Notes under the pieces: generated by a model
The model's input: the letters and a program-made list of their open reading frames with translations, nothing else
What the model was told of the DNA's origin: nothing
Database searches by the model: none
From: Ramlibacter sp.
GTDB lineage: Bacteria; Pseudomonadota; Gammaproteobacteria; Burkholderiales; Burkholderiaceae_C
Assembly: GCA_021323335.1 (NCBI GenBank)
Contig: JAJTCN010000008.1
Span: 1-64,000, forward strand
Length of the DNA stretch: 64,000 nt
Reading direction: 5' to 3'
In this document: positions 1 through 8,048 of the stretch, in pieces
How positions within the stretch are numbered: the first letter of the stretch is position 1
How the letters are laid out: every line of letters starts with the position of its first letter
Made by a program: the position numbers and the translations under genes

Positions 1-609
1 CTGGCCGCGCTCGGCGTAGCCGGGGTCGCTGTGCTGCGCCAGCTTCTCCTGCCAGTCCCAGACCAGGTTGCCCAGCGTCGGCTCCACGCCGAACTTGTCG
101 TTGAGCCGGATCTCGACGATGCGGTGGATGTTGCGCAGCGCCTCGGCCCGCTCGAACTCCGGGTGGTTGTCCAGCCGGCGGGCGAAGGTGTCGATGATCT
201 GCTGGCGCGACAGCCCCGTGCCGCGCGGCCCGCGCACCGCCAGGATGAAGGGAAAGCCGAACTTGGCGTTGTAGTCGGCGTTGAGCTGCTGGATGCGCGC
301 GAACTCCTCGGGCGAACAGTTCGTCAGTCCCGCCTTGCTCTGTTCGTTGGTCGATTCACTGGTGAGCGACTGCGCCACCATCGCCTTGCCGGCCAGTTCG
401 GGGTGGGCGCGGATCAGCGCCAGCTGGCGGTCGGCCGGCGCATTGCGCACGATGTCCGCCATCACCTGCTTCAGGTGGCTGGGCGAGCGGAAGGGCCGCT
501 GCGCGAGCGCCTCCTGGGCGATCCAGGGCGAGTGTTCGTAGAGGCCGTCCAGCAGCTGCGCCGCTTGCGCGGGCGCTGCCGCGTTGATCTGTTCGATGGT
601 GATGGGCAT
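1..609 (-). CDS. uraD: OHCU decarboxylase, 3' end outside window
   Basis: Decarboxylates 2-oxo-4-hydroxy-4-carboxy-5-ureidoimidazoline to S-allantoin, the last step of the urate-to-allantoin route. 203 codons are visible and no stop is reached. The family's catalytic His lies in HPELAGK (His69) and the Glu in STNEQSKAGL (Glu89), followed by NADYNAKFGFPFI near residues 110-122. The start is firm: AGGAGG lies just upstream and the ATG directly abuts the puuE stop, so the two genes are co-translated. A stand-alone UraD is about 165-175 residues. This frame runs on through a QHSDPGYAERGQ stretch, so it may be fused to a second domain; in related Burkholderiales I recall an allantoate amidohydrolase there (from memory, not checkable here). 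Confidence 0.93.
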   Translation of the reverse strand, partial: MPITIEQINAAAPAQAAQLLDGLYEHSPWIAQEALAQRPFRSPSHLKQVMADIVRNAPADRQLALIRAHPELAGKAMVAQSLTSESTNEQSKAGLTNCSPEEFARIQQLNADYNAKFGFPFILAVRGPRGTGLSRQQIIDTFARRLDNHPEFERAEALRNIHRIVEIRLNDKFGVEPTLGNLVWDWQEKLAQHSDPGYAERGQ

Positions 610-1554
610 TCAGCCCTCCTGGTAGGGATGTACTTGCTTCCAGTGCCGTGCGATGTCGAGGCGGCGGCAGACCCACACGCGCTCGTGTTGCGCGATGTGG
701 TCCAGGAAGCGCTGCAGCGCGGTGATGCGCCCCGGCCGCCCGAGCAGGCGGCAGTGCATGCCGATGCTCATCATCTTCGGCGCCTCGTCGCCTTCCGCGT
801 ACAGCACGTCGAAGGTGTCCTTCATGTACTGGAAGAACGGGTCGGCGTGCGAATAGCCCTGGGGCAGGGCGAAGCGCATGTCGTTGCAGTCCAGCGTGTA
901 CGGCACGATCAGCTGTGGCGCGACGCTGCCGTCGGTCTTGCGGACCTTCATCCAGAAGGGCAGGTCGTCGCCGTAGTAGTCGCTGTCGTATTCGAAGCCG
1001 CCGTAGTCGGCCACCAGCCGGTGCGTGTTGGGGCTGTCGCGCCCGGTGTACCAGCCCAGCGGCCGCTGGCCGGTGAGCTTCTCGATGGCCTGCATGGCGA
1101 TGCGCATGTGCTCGCGCTCGGTGGCTTCGTCCACGTGCTGGTAGTGGATCCACTTCCAGCCGTGGCAGGCGATGTCGTGGCCGAGCTCCACGAAGGCCTG
1201 CGTCACCTCGGGGCAGCGCTCCAGCGCCATGCCGACGCCGAAGACGGTGAGCGGCAGGCTGCGCTTCTCGAATTCGCGCAGCAGGCGCCAGACGCCCGCG
1301 CGCGAGCCGTATTCGTAGATGCCTTCCATGCTCATGTGCCGGTCGGCGAAAGCGGGCGGGTTGAACATCTCCGAGAGGAACTGCTCGGAACCCGCGTCGC
1401 CGTGCAGCACCGAGTTCTCGCCGCCTTCCTCGTAGTTCAGGACGAACTGCACGGCGACCCGGGCGTTGCCGGGCCACTGTGCGTGCGGCGGGTTGCGGCC
1501 GTAGCCGGCGAGGTCGCGCGGGTACGCCGCCGTCGAGTCGTAAACGTGGTTCAT
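610..1554 (-). CDS. puuE: Allantoinase PuuE (polysaccharide-deacetylase type)
   Basis: Hydrolyses allantoin to allantoate. It belongs to the metal-independent allantoinases with a polysaccharide-deacetylase (NodB-like) fold, unrelated to amidohydrolase-type AllB. The 314 residues match the family length. Recognisable segments are the N-terminal YPRDLAGYGRNPP, the ELGHDIACHGWKW block, the YTGRDSPNT block and FEYDSDYYGDDLP. The start overlaps the stop of the upstream GntR gene by four bases (ATGA) and its stop touches the uraD start, giving an operon GntR-puuE-uraD on the minus strand. Identification is secure from the sequence blocks and the context. Confidence 0.95.
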   Translation of the reverse strand: MNHVYDSTAAYPRDLAGYGRNPPHAQWPGNARVAVQFVLNYEEGGENSVLHGDAGSEQFLSEMFNPPAFADRHMSMEGIYEYGSRAGVWRLLREFEKRSLPLTVFGVGMALERCPEVTQAFVELGHDIACHGWKWIHYQHVDEATEREHMRIAMQAIEKLTGQRPLGWYTGRDSPNTHRLVADYGGFEYDSDYYGDDLPFWMKVRKTDGSVAPQLIVPYTLDCNDMRFALPQGYSHADPFFQYMKDTFDVLYAEGDEAPKMMSIGMHCRLLGRPGRITALQRFLDHIAQHERVWVCRRLDIARHWKQVHPYQEG

Positions 1555-2210
1555 GCGAGTGCCAGGGAGATGTCGTGAGTGGGAACGGCCCGGTCGAAGG
1601 CGAGGCTTTCCTCGACGTGCTGCAGGTGCTCGTCCATCAGCTTGACCGCGCGCTTCTCGTCCTTCGCGGCCAGGGCCTTCACCAGCTCCACGTGCTCCTC
1701 CTGCGAGTGCGCGGCGAAGCTGTCGCGCTGGTACATCAGCGTGATGAGCGAGCTGCGCGACACCAGGTCCCGCAGGATCTGCGCCAGCACCGCGTTGTCC
1801 GCCAGTTCGGCGATGCGCACGTGGAAGTCGCCCAGCAGCTGCTGGCGCTCGCTCGCATCGCCCAGCGCCGCCTTTTCCTGCGCCATGTGCTCACGCAGCG
1901 CGCGGATCTTGGCGTGCGTGACGGAGCGGACGAACTGGCGCACCATCTCGGCCTCGAGCAGGCGGCGCACCTGGAACACCTGGCGCGCCTCCGCCACGCT
2001 GGGCACCGCCACGAAGGCGCCGCGCGCGGGTTCCATCTTCACCAGGTGCTTCTGCGCCAGCTGGAACAGCGCCTGCCGCACCAGCGTGCGCGACACGCCG
2101 AAGTGGTCGGCCAGCTTCTGCTCCGCCAGCTTGGTGCCGGGCTGCAGGCGGTGCTCGACGATGGCCCGCGTCAGCGCTTCGACGATGGTGCGGGTGGGGG
2201 AGGGCTCCAT
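1551..2210 (-). CDS. GntR/FCD-family transcriptional regulator of purine genes
   Basis: A 219-residue FadR-subfamily regulator. An N-terminal winged helix (about residues 8-75, including [20 protein letters not shown]) is followed by an all-helical FCD ligand-binding domain (about 85-210). The first protein of the puuE-uraD operon and divergent from uraH, it is the natural candidate sensor for a ureide intermediate. I start at MEPSPTRT; an upstream in-frame ATG at 2267 would run across the divergent promoter and overlap the proposed operator. A palindromic TGTATACA element in the 68-base gap to uraH is repeated exactly upstream of puuD. The ligand is unknown. Confidence 0.88.
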   Translation of the reverse strand: MEPSPTRTIVEALTRAIVEHRLQPGTKLAEQKLADHFGVSRTLVRQALFQLAQKHLVKMEPARGAFVAVPSVAEARQVFQVRRLLEAEMVRQFVRSVTHAKIRALREHMAQEKAALGDASERQQLLGDFHVRIAELADNAVLAQILRDLVSRSSLITLMYQRDSFAAHSQEEHVELVKALAAKDEKRAVKLMDEHLQHVEESLAFDRAVPTHDISLALA

Positions 2211-2236
2211 GCGGGCATGATAGCCGCAGCCCACGA

Positions 2237-2249
2237 AACTGTATACACT
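2237..2249. promoter_or_regulatory. Putative GntR operator (AACTGTATACACT), copy 1
   Basis: The 13-base AACTGTATACACT contains the perfect palindrome TGTATACA and lies between the divergent GntR and uraH genes. The identical 13-mer occurs upstream of puuD at 9531-9543. FCD-type GntR proteins bind short palindromes of this size, so autoregulation plus control of uraH is the likely role (inference). Confidence 0.6.
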
Positions 2250-2278
2250 GCAGTGGACAATCCACACGGAGATCGCCC

Positions 2279-2632
2279 ATGGGCCTGAGCACCCACGTCC
2301 TCGACACGATGCACGGCACGCCGGCCGCCGGCATGGGCGTGGAGCTGCATGACCTGGGCGGCGCCGCGCCGGTGCTGGTCAAGCGCTTCGTGCTCAACGG
2401 CGACGGCCGCAATCCCGACGGCCCGCTGTTCGACAACGCCAGCCTGCGCAAGGGCACCTACCGGCTGGTATTCGACGTGGCCGCGTACTTCCGCTCGCGC
2501 GGCGTGGACCTCCCGGACCCGCCGTTCCTCGACCGCGTCACGCTGGACTTCGGCATCGCCCATGCCGACCAGCACTACCACGTGCCGCTGCTGGTGAGCC
2601 CGTGGAGCTATTCGACGTACCGGGGGTCCTGA
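2279..2632 (+). CDS. uraH: 5-hydroxyisourate hydrolase (transthyretin-like)
   Basis: Hydrolyses 5-hydroxyisourate, the product of urate oxidase, to OHCU. At 117 residues it has the usual length of the bacterial transthyretin-related family. It begins with LSTHVLDT, carrying the conserved N-terminal His, has [18 protein letters not shown] in the C-terminal half, and ends with the diagnostic YRGS tetrapeptide. GGAGATCGCC lies before the ATG. It is divergent from the GntR-puuE-uraD operon and shares its intergenic operator, so the three enzymes that follow urate oxidation are encoded together. Confidence 0.96.
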   Translation: MGLSTHVLDTMHGTPAAGMGVELHDLGGAAPVLVKRFVLNGDGRNPDGPLFDNASLRKGTYRLVFDVAAYFRSRGVDLPDPPFLDRVTLDFGIAHADQHYHVPLLVSPWSYSTYRGS

Positions 2633-2700
2633 GCTGGGTTCCGTGGCTCGGGCATCCCCGGTGGATGTAAGGTAGGGCTCCAGCCCCGAGGAGGGCTCGA

Positions 2701-2769
2701 CGGTGCTGGAAGGCAGCGGCCCGGCCGAGCAGATCGTCGCGGCGGCGGCGGACAGCGGCGCCGACCAGA
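2701..2769 (+). pseudogene. Possible remnant of a universal stress protein gene
   Basis: In the 151-base gap between uraH and the minus-strand USP gene, a plus-strand stretch reads VLEGSGPAEQIVAAAADSG-ADQI. This resembles the segment of UspA proteins just before the VMGTRG ATP-binding motif (typically LEGDPAEEIV..A.E.GADLIVMG). The frame then departs and no start or full domain is present. It could be a decayed second USP copy or a chance resemblance. Confidence 0.3.
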
Positions 2770-2783
2770 TAGGGGCGGCCGGG

Positions 2784-3671
2784 TCAGCGCAGGAGCGCAA
2801 GCGGAACGTCGCTGACCAGCGCGGTCTTCAATGCCGCCGAGCCGAGCAGGAGGTGGTGCATCGCGCCCATTCCCCGGGTGCCCATCGCGATCAATTCGGC
2901 GCCTCGCCCGCGCGCGAACGCGGCGATCTCGGTCCCGGGAGCGCCGTGGAGGCGGTGCACGTCGTGGGAGATGCCGGCGCCGGCGAGGATCTTCGCGGGC
3001 ACGTCCAGCGCCGCATCGGATTGCCGGCCGCTCCAGTCCTGCAGCACATCGTCATGGGGTGGGAGGATTGCGGCGGCCAATGTCAGGCCGGGTCGGAAAT
3101 GGGCCAGGTCCACATGCATGCGGCCCAGCAGGGCGCCGCAATCCACGAGCCGTCGCACGGCCTGGACGGATTCGGCTGAGCCGTCGACGGGCGCCGCCAC
3201 CCGCAGGCGGATTCCCATCTCGGCGGGCAGCCGGGCGCCGGGTCGCACGAGCACCACGGGGCAAGGGGCTGCCGCGGCCACGCGCAGGGCGACCGATCCC
3301 ATCGCGTAGCCCCCCACCGGCCCGTGCCTGCCACCCCCCATCACGAGAACGCCGGCTTCGGATAGCCGCGCCACTTCGAGGATGGTGTCCGCGGGAGGCC
3401 CGACCCGGATGCTGCTGTCGGCGAGCACTCCGCTCGTCGACAGCAGGGCAAGTGCCTGTTCGATCTCCCGGCTGCCCTGCTCGCGCAGTGCCGCTTCCAG
3501 CACGGCATGGTCCAGGCCAGCGTCCGGGAAAAGCCGCAACGGGGGGCGCTGGACGTTCAGCAGCGTGACCCGGAGGGTCGACCGGTCGCCGACGTAGCCC
3601 GCCACCAGCCGGCAGGCATGGAGCGAGGCTTCCGAGTCATCGACGGCAACCAGGACGTTCAGTGGCTTCAT
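2784..3671 (-). CDS. Tandem universal stress protein (UspA family)
   Basis: A 295-residue cytoplasmic protein with two UspA domains: residues about 1-145, starting MKPLNVLVAVDDSEAS, and about 150-295. The second domain has a clean ATP-binding signature (GTRGMGAMHHLLLGSAA, the G-2x-G-9x-GS pattern). The first has a looser version in VMGGGRHGPVGGYAMGS. Such tandem USPs act in stress survival; the exact trigger cannot be read from sequence. It sits beside the NhaR/TerC pair, with another USP on the far side at 5867. Confidence 0.9.
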   Translation of the reverse strand: MKPLNVLVAVDDSEASLHACRLVAGYVGDRSTLRVTLLNVQRPPLRLFPDAGLDHAVLEAALREQGSREIEQALALLSTSGVLADSSIRVGPPADTILEVARLSEAGVLVMGGGRHGPVGGYAMGSVALRVAAAAPCPVVLVRPGARLPAEMGIRLRVAAPVDGSAESVQAVRRLVDCGALLGRMHVDLAHFRPGLTLAAAILPPHDDVLQDWSGRQSDAALDVPAKILAGAGISHDVHRLHGAPGTEIAAFARGRGAELIAMGTRGMGAMHHLLLGSAALKTALVSDVPLALLR

Positions 3672-3695
3672 GATGGGGATGCAGGCCGAAAGCGA

Positions 3696-4619
3696 TTATG
3701 GCGTGCGGGATCGCCGTCGCGCTGGAGGCGCGAACAGCTCGTTGCGCGCGGCCTCCGTGATGGCCGTCACGCACGGGTGCGTGATGCGGCGTTCGACCGA
3801 AATCGCGAAGAACTCCTCCACCACGTCCGGGGTTGATCCGAGCGCGCGGACGCCATACTGCTTTTCGATGTCCCGTTCGAGCACGGTGGGACCGACGAAG
3901 ACGCCCATCCCGCGCCGCCCGAACTCCTTGGCCAGGGCACTGTCGTCGCACTCGCCGACCAGCCGGGGGTGCAGGGACTTCGCCTGCAACCAGGCCCGCA
4001 GGCGCTGGCCCACCGCCGATTCCTCCGCCGGCATGATCAAGGGCGCGCCGTCGAGGCAGCCCGGAAATTTCCCGGCGCCCGACGCGAGAACCGAAGGGGC
4101 CGCGAAGAAACTGACGCCGCAGCTGCCCAGCCGGTGGTTGAAGGCGCGCACGCTGACGGTGGAGGGAATCGGCGCATCCGAGATCACGAGGTCGAGACGG
4201 TGCATCGCCAGCTCGCCCAGCAGCGTGTCCAGCTTCCACTCGCGGCAGACGATGCGCACCGGCTCCGGCAACTGGGAGGCGGGTTCGATCAGCCGGCAGG
4301 CGATCGTCTTGGGTACGGCGTCCACCACGCCGACGCGAAACTCGAGCAGATTGCCTTTCCGGGGGCGATCGCGCACTGCCGCCTCGAGCTCGGCCCCGGT
4401 GGAGAAGATGTCCTCGGCGTAGCCCAGCACCATGCGGCCGAGATCGGTGAGCGCCAGGCCGCGCCCGCTCTTGGTGAACAACGGCGCGCCGAAATCCTCC
4501 TCCAGCAACTGGATCTGCCCGCTGATGGTCTGCGGCGACAGGTGCAGTTTCTCGCTGGCACGCAGCACGCCGCCGAGCTTGGCGACCTGGAAGAAGTAAT
4601 GGAGGTGCTTGTAGTTCAT
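3696..4619 (-). CDS. nhaR: LysR-family regulator, NhaR-like
   Basis: A 307-residue LysR regulator with an N-terminal winged helix whose opening MNYKHLHYFFQVAKLGG and the later LHLSPQTISGQIQLLEE are characteristic of NhaR, the Na+/cation-responsive activator. The remainder is the periplasmic-binding-like effector domain. I start at MNYKHL; the longer frame from 4682 would add 21 poorly conserved residues and cover the divergent promoter. It is divergent from a TerC-type transporter, an unusual partner since classical NhaR controls nhaA. A GATTG-N7-CAATC inverted repeat in the shared gap is a candidate binding site. Confidence 0.85.
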   Translation of the reverse strand: MNYKHLHYFFQVAKLGGVLRASEKLHLSPQTISGQIQLLEEDFGAPLFTKSGRGLALTDLGRMVLGYAEDIFSTGAELEAAVRDRPRKGNLLEFRVGVVDAVPKTIACRLIEPASQLPEPVRIVCREWKLDTLLGELAMHRLDLVISDAPIPSTVSVRAFNHRLGSCGVSFFAAPSVLASGAGKFPGCLDGAPLIMPAEESAVGQRLRAWLQAKSLHPRLVGECDDSALAKEFGRRGMGVFVGPTVLERDIEKQYGVRALGSTPDVVEEFFAISVERRITHPCVTAITEAARNELFAPPARRRSRTP

Positions 4620-4674
4620 GTTCCGCACCGGCCGGGCCGGTCGATGACGTCCCAATTGCCCTGTTTTTTCGGAT

Positions 4675-4691
4675 GATTGCACAAAACAATC
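4675..4691. promoter_or_regulatory. Candidate LysR (NhaR) binding site
   Basis: GATTG-N7-CAATC is a perfect five-base inverted repeat of the T-N11-A type bound by LysR proteins. It lies in the 111-base gap between the divergent nhaR-like gene and the terC-like gene, in an unusually AT-rich patch for this window. Confidence 0.45.
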
Positions 4692-4730
4692 TGATTTTCA
4701 CGGAATTCGATCGGCCCTAGATTCGGCTCC

Positions 4731-5741
4731 ATGCAAACCATCGGTTCTCCACTCATGTGGTCCCTGTTCGCGGCGTTCGTGGTCGTTGCGCTGCTGGTCG
4801 ACTTCTTCGCGATGCGCAAGCAGGGCGCGCACCGCGTCAGCACCCGCGAGGCCGCCATCTGGTCGGTCGTCTGGGTCGGCGTCTCCTTCGTCTTCATGGG
4901 CTGGCTGTGGTGGCACCTCGGTGGTGCGGGAACCGACGAGGCCGCGCGCTCGCTCGCCAATGCCAAGTCGCTGGAATTCCTGACCGGCTACCTGATCGAG
5001 AAGGCGCTGGCGGTCGACAACATCTTCGTGTTCCTGATGTTGTTCACCTACTTCGCGGTGCCGGCCGAATTCCAGAAGCGGGTCCTGATGATCGGCATCC
5101 TGGGCGCGCTGGTGCTGCGGGCGGCCATGATCCTGGTGGGTGCCTGGCTGATCGCGCAGTTCCACTGGATCCTCTATGTGTTCGGCGCCTTCCTGCTGTT
5201 CACCGGCATCAAGATGTGGTGGGCCGCCGGCCAGGAGCCCGACCTGGACAACAACCCCGCCCTCAAGTGGATTCGCAGCCGATTCCGGATCTCGCCGGAC
5301 TACGACGGCGAGAAGTTCTTCACCGCGGTCGGCGGCGTCAGGATGGCCACGCCTTTGCTGGTGGTGATCCTGCTCATCGGCATCGTCGACATCGTGTTCG
5401 CGGTGGACTCGATCCCGGCCATCTTCGCGATCACGACCGACCCCTTCATCGTGCTCACCTCCAACGTGTTCGCGATCCTCGGCCTGCGCGCGATGTACTT
5501 CCTGCTGGCCAACATGCATGAGCGCTTCCACCTGCTCAGCTACGGCCTGGCCATCGTCCTGGTGTTCATCGGCGCGAAGATGCTGCTGATCGACGTCTAC
5601 AAGATTCCGGTGGTGTTCTCGCTGGGCTTCACCGCGATGACGCTGGCCGTGACGATGGTCCTGTCCCTCAGGATTCCGCCGAAGGGCACGCCAGGCGGCG
5701 CCTATCCGTTCGGTGCGAAGAAGCGGGAGGAGCAGGCTTAG
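4731..5741 (+). CDS. TerC/Alx-family integral membrane protein
   Basis: A 336-residue inner-membrane protein with about nine hydrophobic segments. It has the conserved acidic intramembrane motifs of the TerC family: EKALAVDNIFVF near residue 92 and DIVFAVDSIPAIFAIT near residue 222. Length and motifs resemble Alx-type members, which are implicated in Mn2+ export and pH or tellurite stress. No yybP-ykoY riboswitch was recognised in the short leader; instead a NhaR-like regulator is divergent. The substrate is therefore inferred as a divalent metal ion, not shown. Confidence 0.9.
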   Translation: MQTIGSPLMWSLFAAFVVVALLVDFFAMRKQGAHRVSTREAAIWSVVWVGVSFVFMGWLWWHLGGAGTDEAARSLANAKSLEFLTGYLIEKALAVDNIFVFLMLFTYFAVPAEFQKRVLMIGILGALVLRAAMILVGAWLIAQFHWILYVFGAFLLFTGIKMWWAAGQEPDLDNNPALKWIRSRFRISPDYDGEKFFTAVGGVRMATPLLVVILLIGIVDIVFAVDSIPAIFAITTDPFIVLTSNVFAILGLRAMYFLLANMHERFHLLSYGLAIVLVFIGAKMLLIDVYKIPVVFSLGFTAMTLAVTMVLSLRIPPKGTPGGAYPFGAKKREEQA

Positions 5742-5866
5742 ATGCGCCGCGGAGCAGGGCGTACTCGAGATTGCCAGGCGCGCATGGCAGCAGGCACGCG
5801 CGAGCGTCACGGCCCTGCACTGAAGCGCCGGATGTCCGGAACCTTTCCAACCCACGGAGACATCGA

Positions 5867-6406
5867 ATGAGCACCTCACCTTTGCCGCGAGAGATTCACA
5901 GGGCCACGCTCCTGCTGCCGTGCGACGGAACGTCCGACGCGCTGCTTGCGGTACGGCATGCTGTCGACGCATTCCGCCTGGGCGACGTGCTGATGATCCA
6001 CCTGTTGAATGTGCAGCCGCCCTTCTCGGCTTACGTGGCACGGCACATCGACCGGGAGCTGCGCGCCGACTTCCATCGCGCCCGCGCCGACGAGGCGCTC
6101 ACCGAGGCCCGGCAACTCCTCGACGACTCAGGCGTCCCTTACCGCGTGCATTCGGAGGTCGGCGACAGGGCCCGCTGCATTGCCCACGCCGCGCGTCGAC
6201 TGCGCTGCGACCGCATCGTCGTCGGTACGGCGCGCAAAAGCGCGCTCGTGCGGGCCGTGGGGAATTCGCTGACCAGCCAGCTGCTGGAAAGCTCCCCGGT
6301 GCCGGTCGAGGTGGTCGGCGGAGCGCCCGCCGGCGCGCTGGAGCGGGTCGGCATCCCGGCCGGCGTCGGCGCGGGCGTGGCATGGCTGTTGGTGGGTGGG
6401 ACATGA
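5867..6406 (+). CDS. Universal stress protein, single domain
   Basis: A 179-residue UspA-like protein. The start at 5867 is preferred because GGAGA lies eight bases upstream and homology-like sequence begins at EIHRATLLLPCDGTSDA. The nucleotide-binding loop reads GTARKSALVRAVGNS, retaining the first and last parts of the G-2x-G-9x-GS motif but with Lys in place of the second Gly, so ATP binding is uncertain. It lies downstream of terC and resembles the second member of a stress module with the USP at 2784. Confidence 0.8.
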   Translation: MSTSPLPREIHRATLLLPCDGTSDALLAVRHAVDAFRLGDVLMIHLLNVQPPFSAYVARHIDRELRADFHRARADEALTEARQLLDDSGVPYRVHSEVGDRARCIAHAARRLRCDRIVVGTARKSALVRAVGNSLTSQLLESSPVPVEVVGGAPAGALERVGIPAGVGAGVAWLLVGGT

Positions 6407-6524
6407 ACGCGCCGCAGCGTGCCCGCCGATCTCCAGGTCGATGACGGCGAGTCGTTCGTCCTCCTCGCCATGATGGAGCGCTGGGGACTGCTCCCGGATG
6501 ATCTGACGGCGCGCGCCGTCCGTC

Positions 6525-7889
6525 TCATGCCCACACGAACGCCGCCGCCAGCGAAACGACCGCGATGCAAACCAGGTTGAGCACCAGCCCGCAGCGGATC
6601 ATGTCGGCCTGCGGCACCAGGCCGGTGCCGAAGACCAGGGCGTTGGGCGGCGTGGCGACCGGAAGCATGAACGCGCAGGATGCCGCCAGCGCAATGGCCG
6701 AGGCGAGCAGGGCGGGATGCAGTCCGAGGGCCTGCCCGACGCCCAGGAAGATCGGCACCAGCAAGGCGGCGCTCGCGGTGTTGCTGACGAGTTCGGTGAG
6801 GAAGACCACGAAGGTGACGACCGCCGCCAGCAACAGCCACACCGGGGCGCCCGCCAGCAGCGCCATCAGTGCGTGCGCCAGGAAGCCGCTCGCGCCGGTA
6901 CTTTCCATCACGTTGCCAAGCGCGAGCCCGCCGCCGAAGAGCAGCAGGACGGACCAATGCGTGGTCCGTTCGATCTTCTCCCAGCTCACGGCACCACTGA
7001 CCACCAGTGCGGCGATGGCGGCAAGGGCCACCAGGCTGTCGATGTCGGCGGCCACGCCCAGGCTGCGCGCCAGGGACGCGCCGCCGACCCAGCCCGCCGC
7101 GGTCATGGCGAAAATCACGACCGTCGCGCGGCGCTGCGGCGTCCATTCGAGATGCTCCACGGGCACGTCGGCCCGGCCGGCCAGGTCGGGTCGAAGCACC
7201 AGGACCAGCACCCCGACCATCAGCGGCAGCAGCACGGCCACCAGCGGGAGGCCGATGACCAGCCATTCGGCGAACGAGATTCCGGCCTGCGCCGCGGCAA
7301 TGGCGTTGGGAGGACTGCCCACCAGGGTGGCCATGCCGCCGATGCTGCTGCTGTAGGCCACGCCGAGCAGCACGAAGGTCTGTTCAGCCGGCCCCGTCGG
7401 TACGCCCCCTGCGGGACTGCGCAACAGGCCGAGGGCGAGCGGCAGCATCAGGGCCGCCGTGGCGGTGTTGCTGATCCACATGGAAAGGAAGGCGGACAGC
7501 GCGAACAGCAGGCCGACCGCCAAGCTGCGACGGCCGCGCGCCAGCCGCAGCACGGCCAGCGCCAGGGCGCGGTCCAGGCCTTGCTGCTGCAGGGCCGCCG
7601 CCAGCGCAAAGCCGCCGAGGAACAGGAAGATGATCGGGTGGGCGAAGGGAGCCAGGGCCGTGCGCAGGTCCGACACGCCGGCCGGCACGGCCAGCAGCGG
7701 CACGAGCAAGGCCGTGAGGGCCAGCGGCAGTGCCTGTGTGAGCCAGAGTCCCCCGACCAGCGCGAACAACGCCAGGCCGACGCGCGGGCCCGCGGCCGCC
7801 GCATCGGTTGCCGGCAGCGAAAGGTAGACCAGCGCGGCCAGCAGCACGCAGCCGGCGACGCGAAGCACGCGCGCGGGCACTTCCGTCAT
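6525..7889 (-). CDS. DASS/SLC13-family anion transporter
   Basis: A 454-residue polytopic permease of the divalent anion:Na+ symporter family (CitT/SdcS/ArsB-like superfamily). The two hallmark hairpin motifs are visible as inverted-repeat elements: WISNTATAALMLP near residue 138 and LVSNTASAALLVP near residue 365, each with the Ser-Asn-Thr that binds sodium and the carboxylate or sulfate substrate. Substrate (dicarboxylate, sulfate or citrate) cannot be assigned. It is convergent with the USP gene and has no obvious operon partner. Confidence 0.9.
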   Translation of the reverse strand: MTEVPARVLRVAGCVLLAALVYLSLPATDAAAAGPRVGLALFALVGGLWLTQALPLALTALLVPLLAVPAGVSDLRTALAPFAHPIIFLFLGGFALAAALQQQGLDRALALAVLRLARGRRSLAVGLLFALSAFLSMWISNTATAALMLPLALGLLRSPAGGVPTGPAEQTFVLLGVAYSSSIGGMATLVGSPPNAIAAAQAGISFAEWLVIGLPLVAVLLPLMVGVLVLVLRPDLAGRADVPVEHLEWTPQRRATVVIFAMTAAGWVGGASLARSLGVAADIDSLVALAAIAALVVSGAVSWEKIERTTHWSVLLLFGGGLALGNVMESTGASGFLAHALMALLAGAPVWLLLAAVVTFVVFLTELVSNTASAALLVPIFLGVGQALGLHPALLASAIALAASCAFMLPVATPPNALVFGTGLVPQADMIRCGLVLNLVCIAVVSLAAAFVWA

Positions 7890-7956
7890 TCACCCTCCTG
7901 GTGTCGAAGGGGTGCAGGATACGCGTGACCTCGGCAAGCGCCAGTCCCCGGCCCCC

Positions 7957-7985
7957 AAAAAGAAAAGCGCCGCAGTGCGGCGCTT
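7957..7985 (-). terminator. Rho-independent terminator of the lipoprotein gene
   Basis: On the minus strand a perfect nine-base stem (AAGCGCCGC/GCGGCGCTT) with a three-base loop is followed by TTTTCTTTTT. It lies about 65 bases past the stop of the lipoprotein gene at 8049. Confidence 0.85.
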
Positions 7986-8048
7986 CCCGGGAACCTGGGC
8001 CCCCGCCCCCCGCCTATGCGGGGGCAGGCTCCGCGGGGGTGACGGACC

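Noticed and set aside
4620..4730. Search for a yybP-ykoY manganese riboswitch ahead of the terC-like gene
   Set aside because: The 111-base gap lacks the conserved riboswitch core and is shared with a divergent gene; only a LysR-type site was seen.
6407..6524. Coding-like stretch (VPADLQVDDGESFVLLAMMERWGLLPDD) after the USP gene
   Set aside because: No start codon with a ribosome binding site and no recognised family; too short to call a remnant.
7995..8038. GC-rich palindromic patch (CCCCGCC..GCGGGG) next to the lipoprotein terminator
   Set aside because: No T-tract and only short arms; explained by base composition and by the real terminator at 7957-7985.
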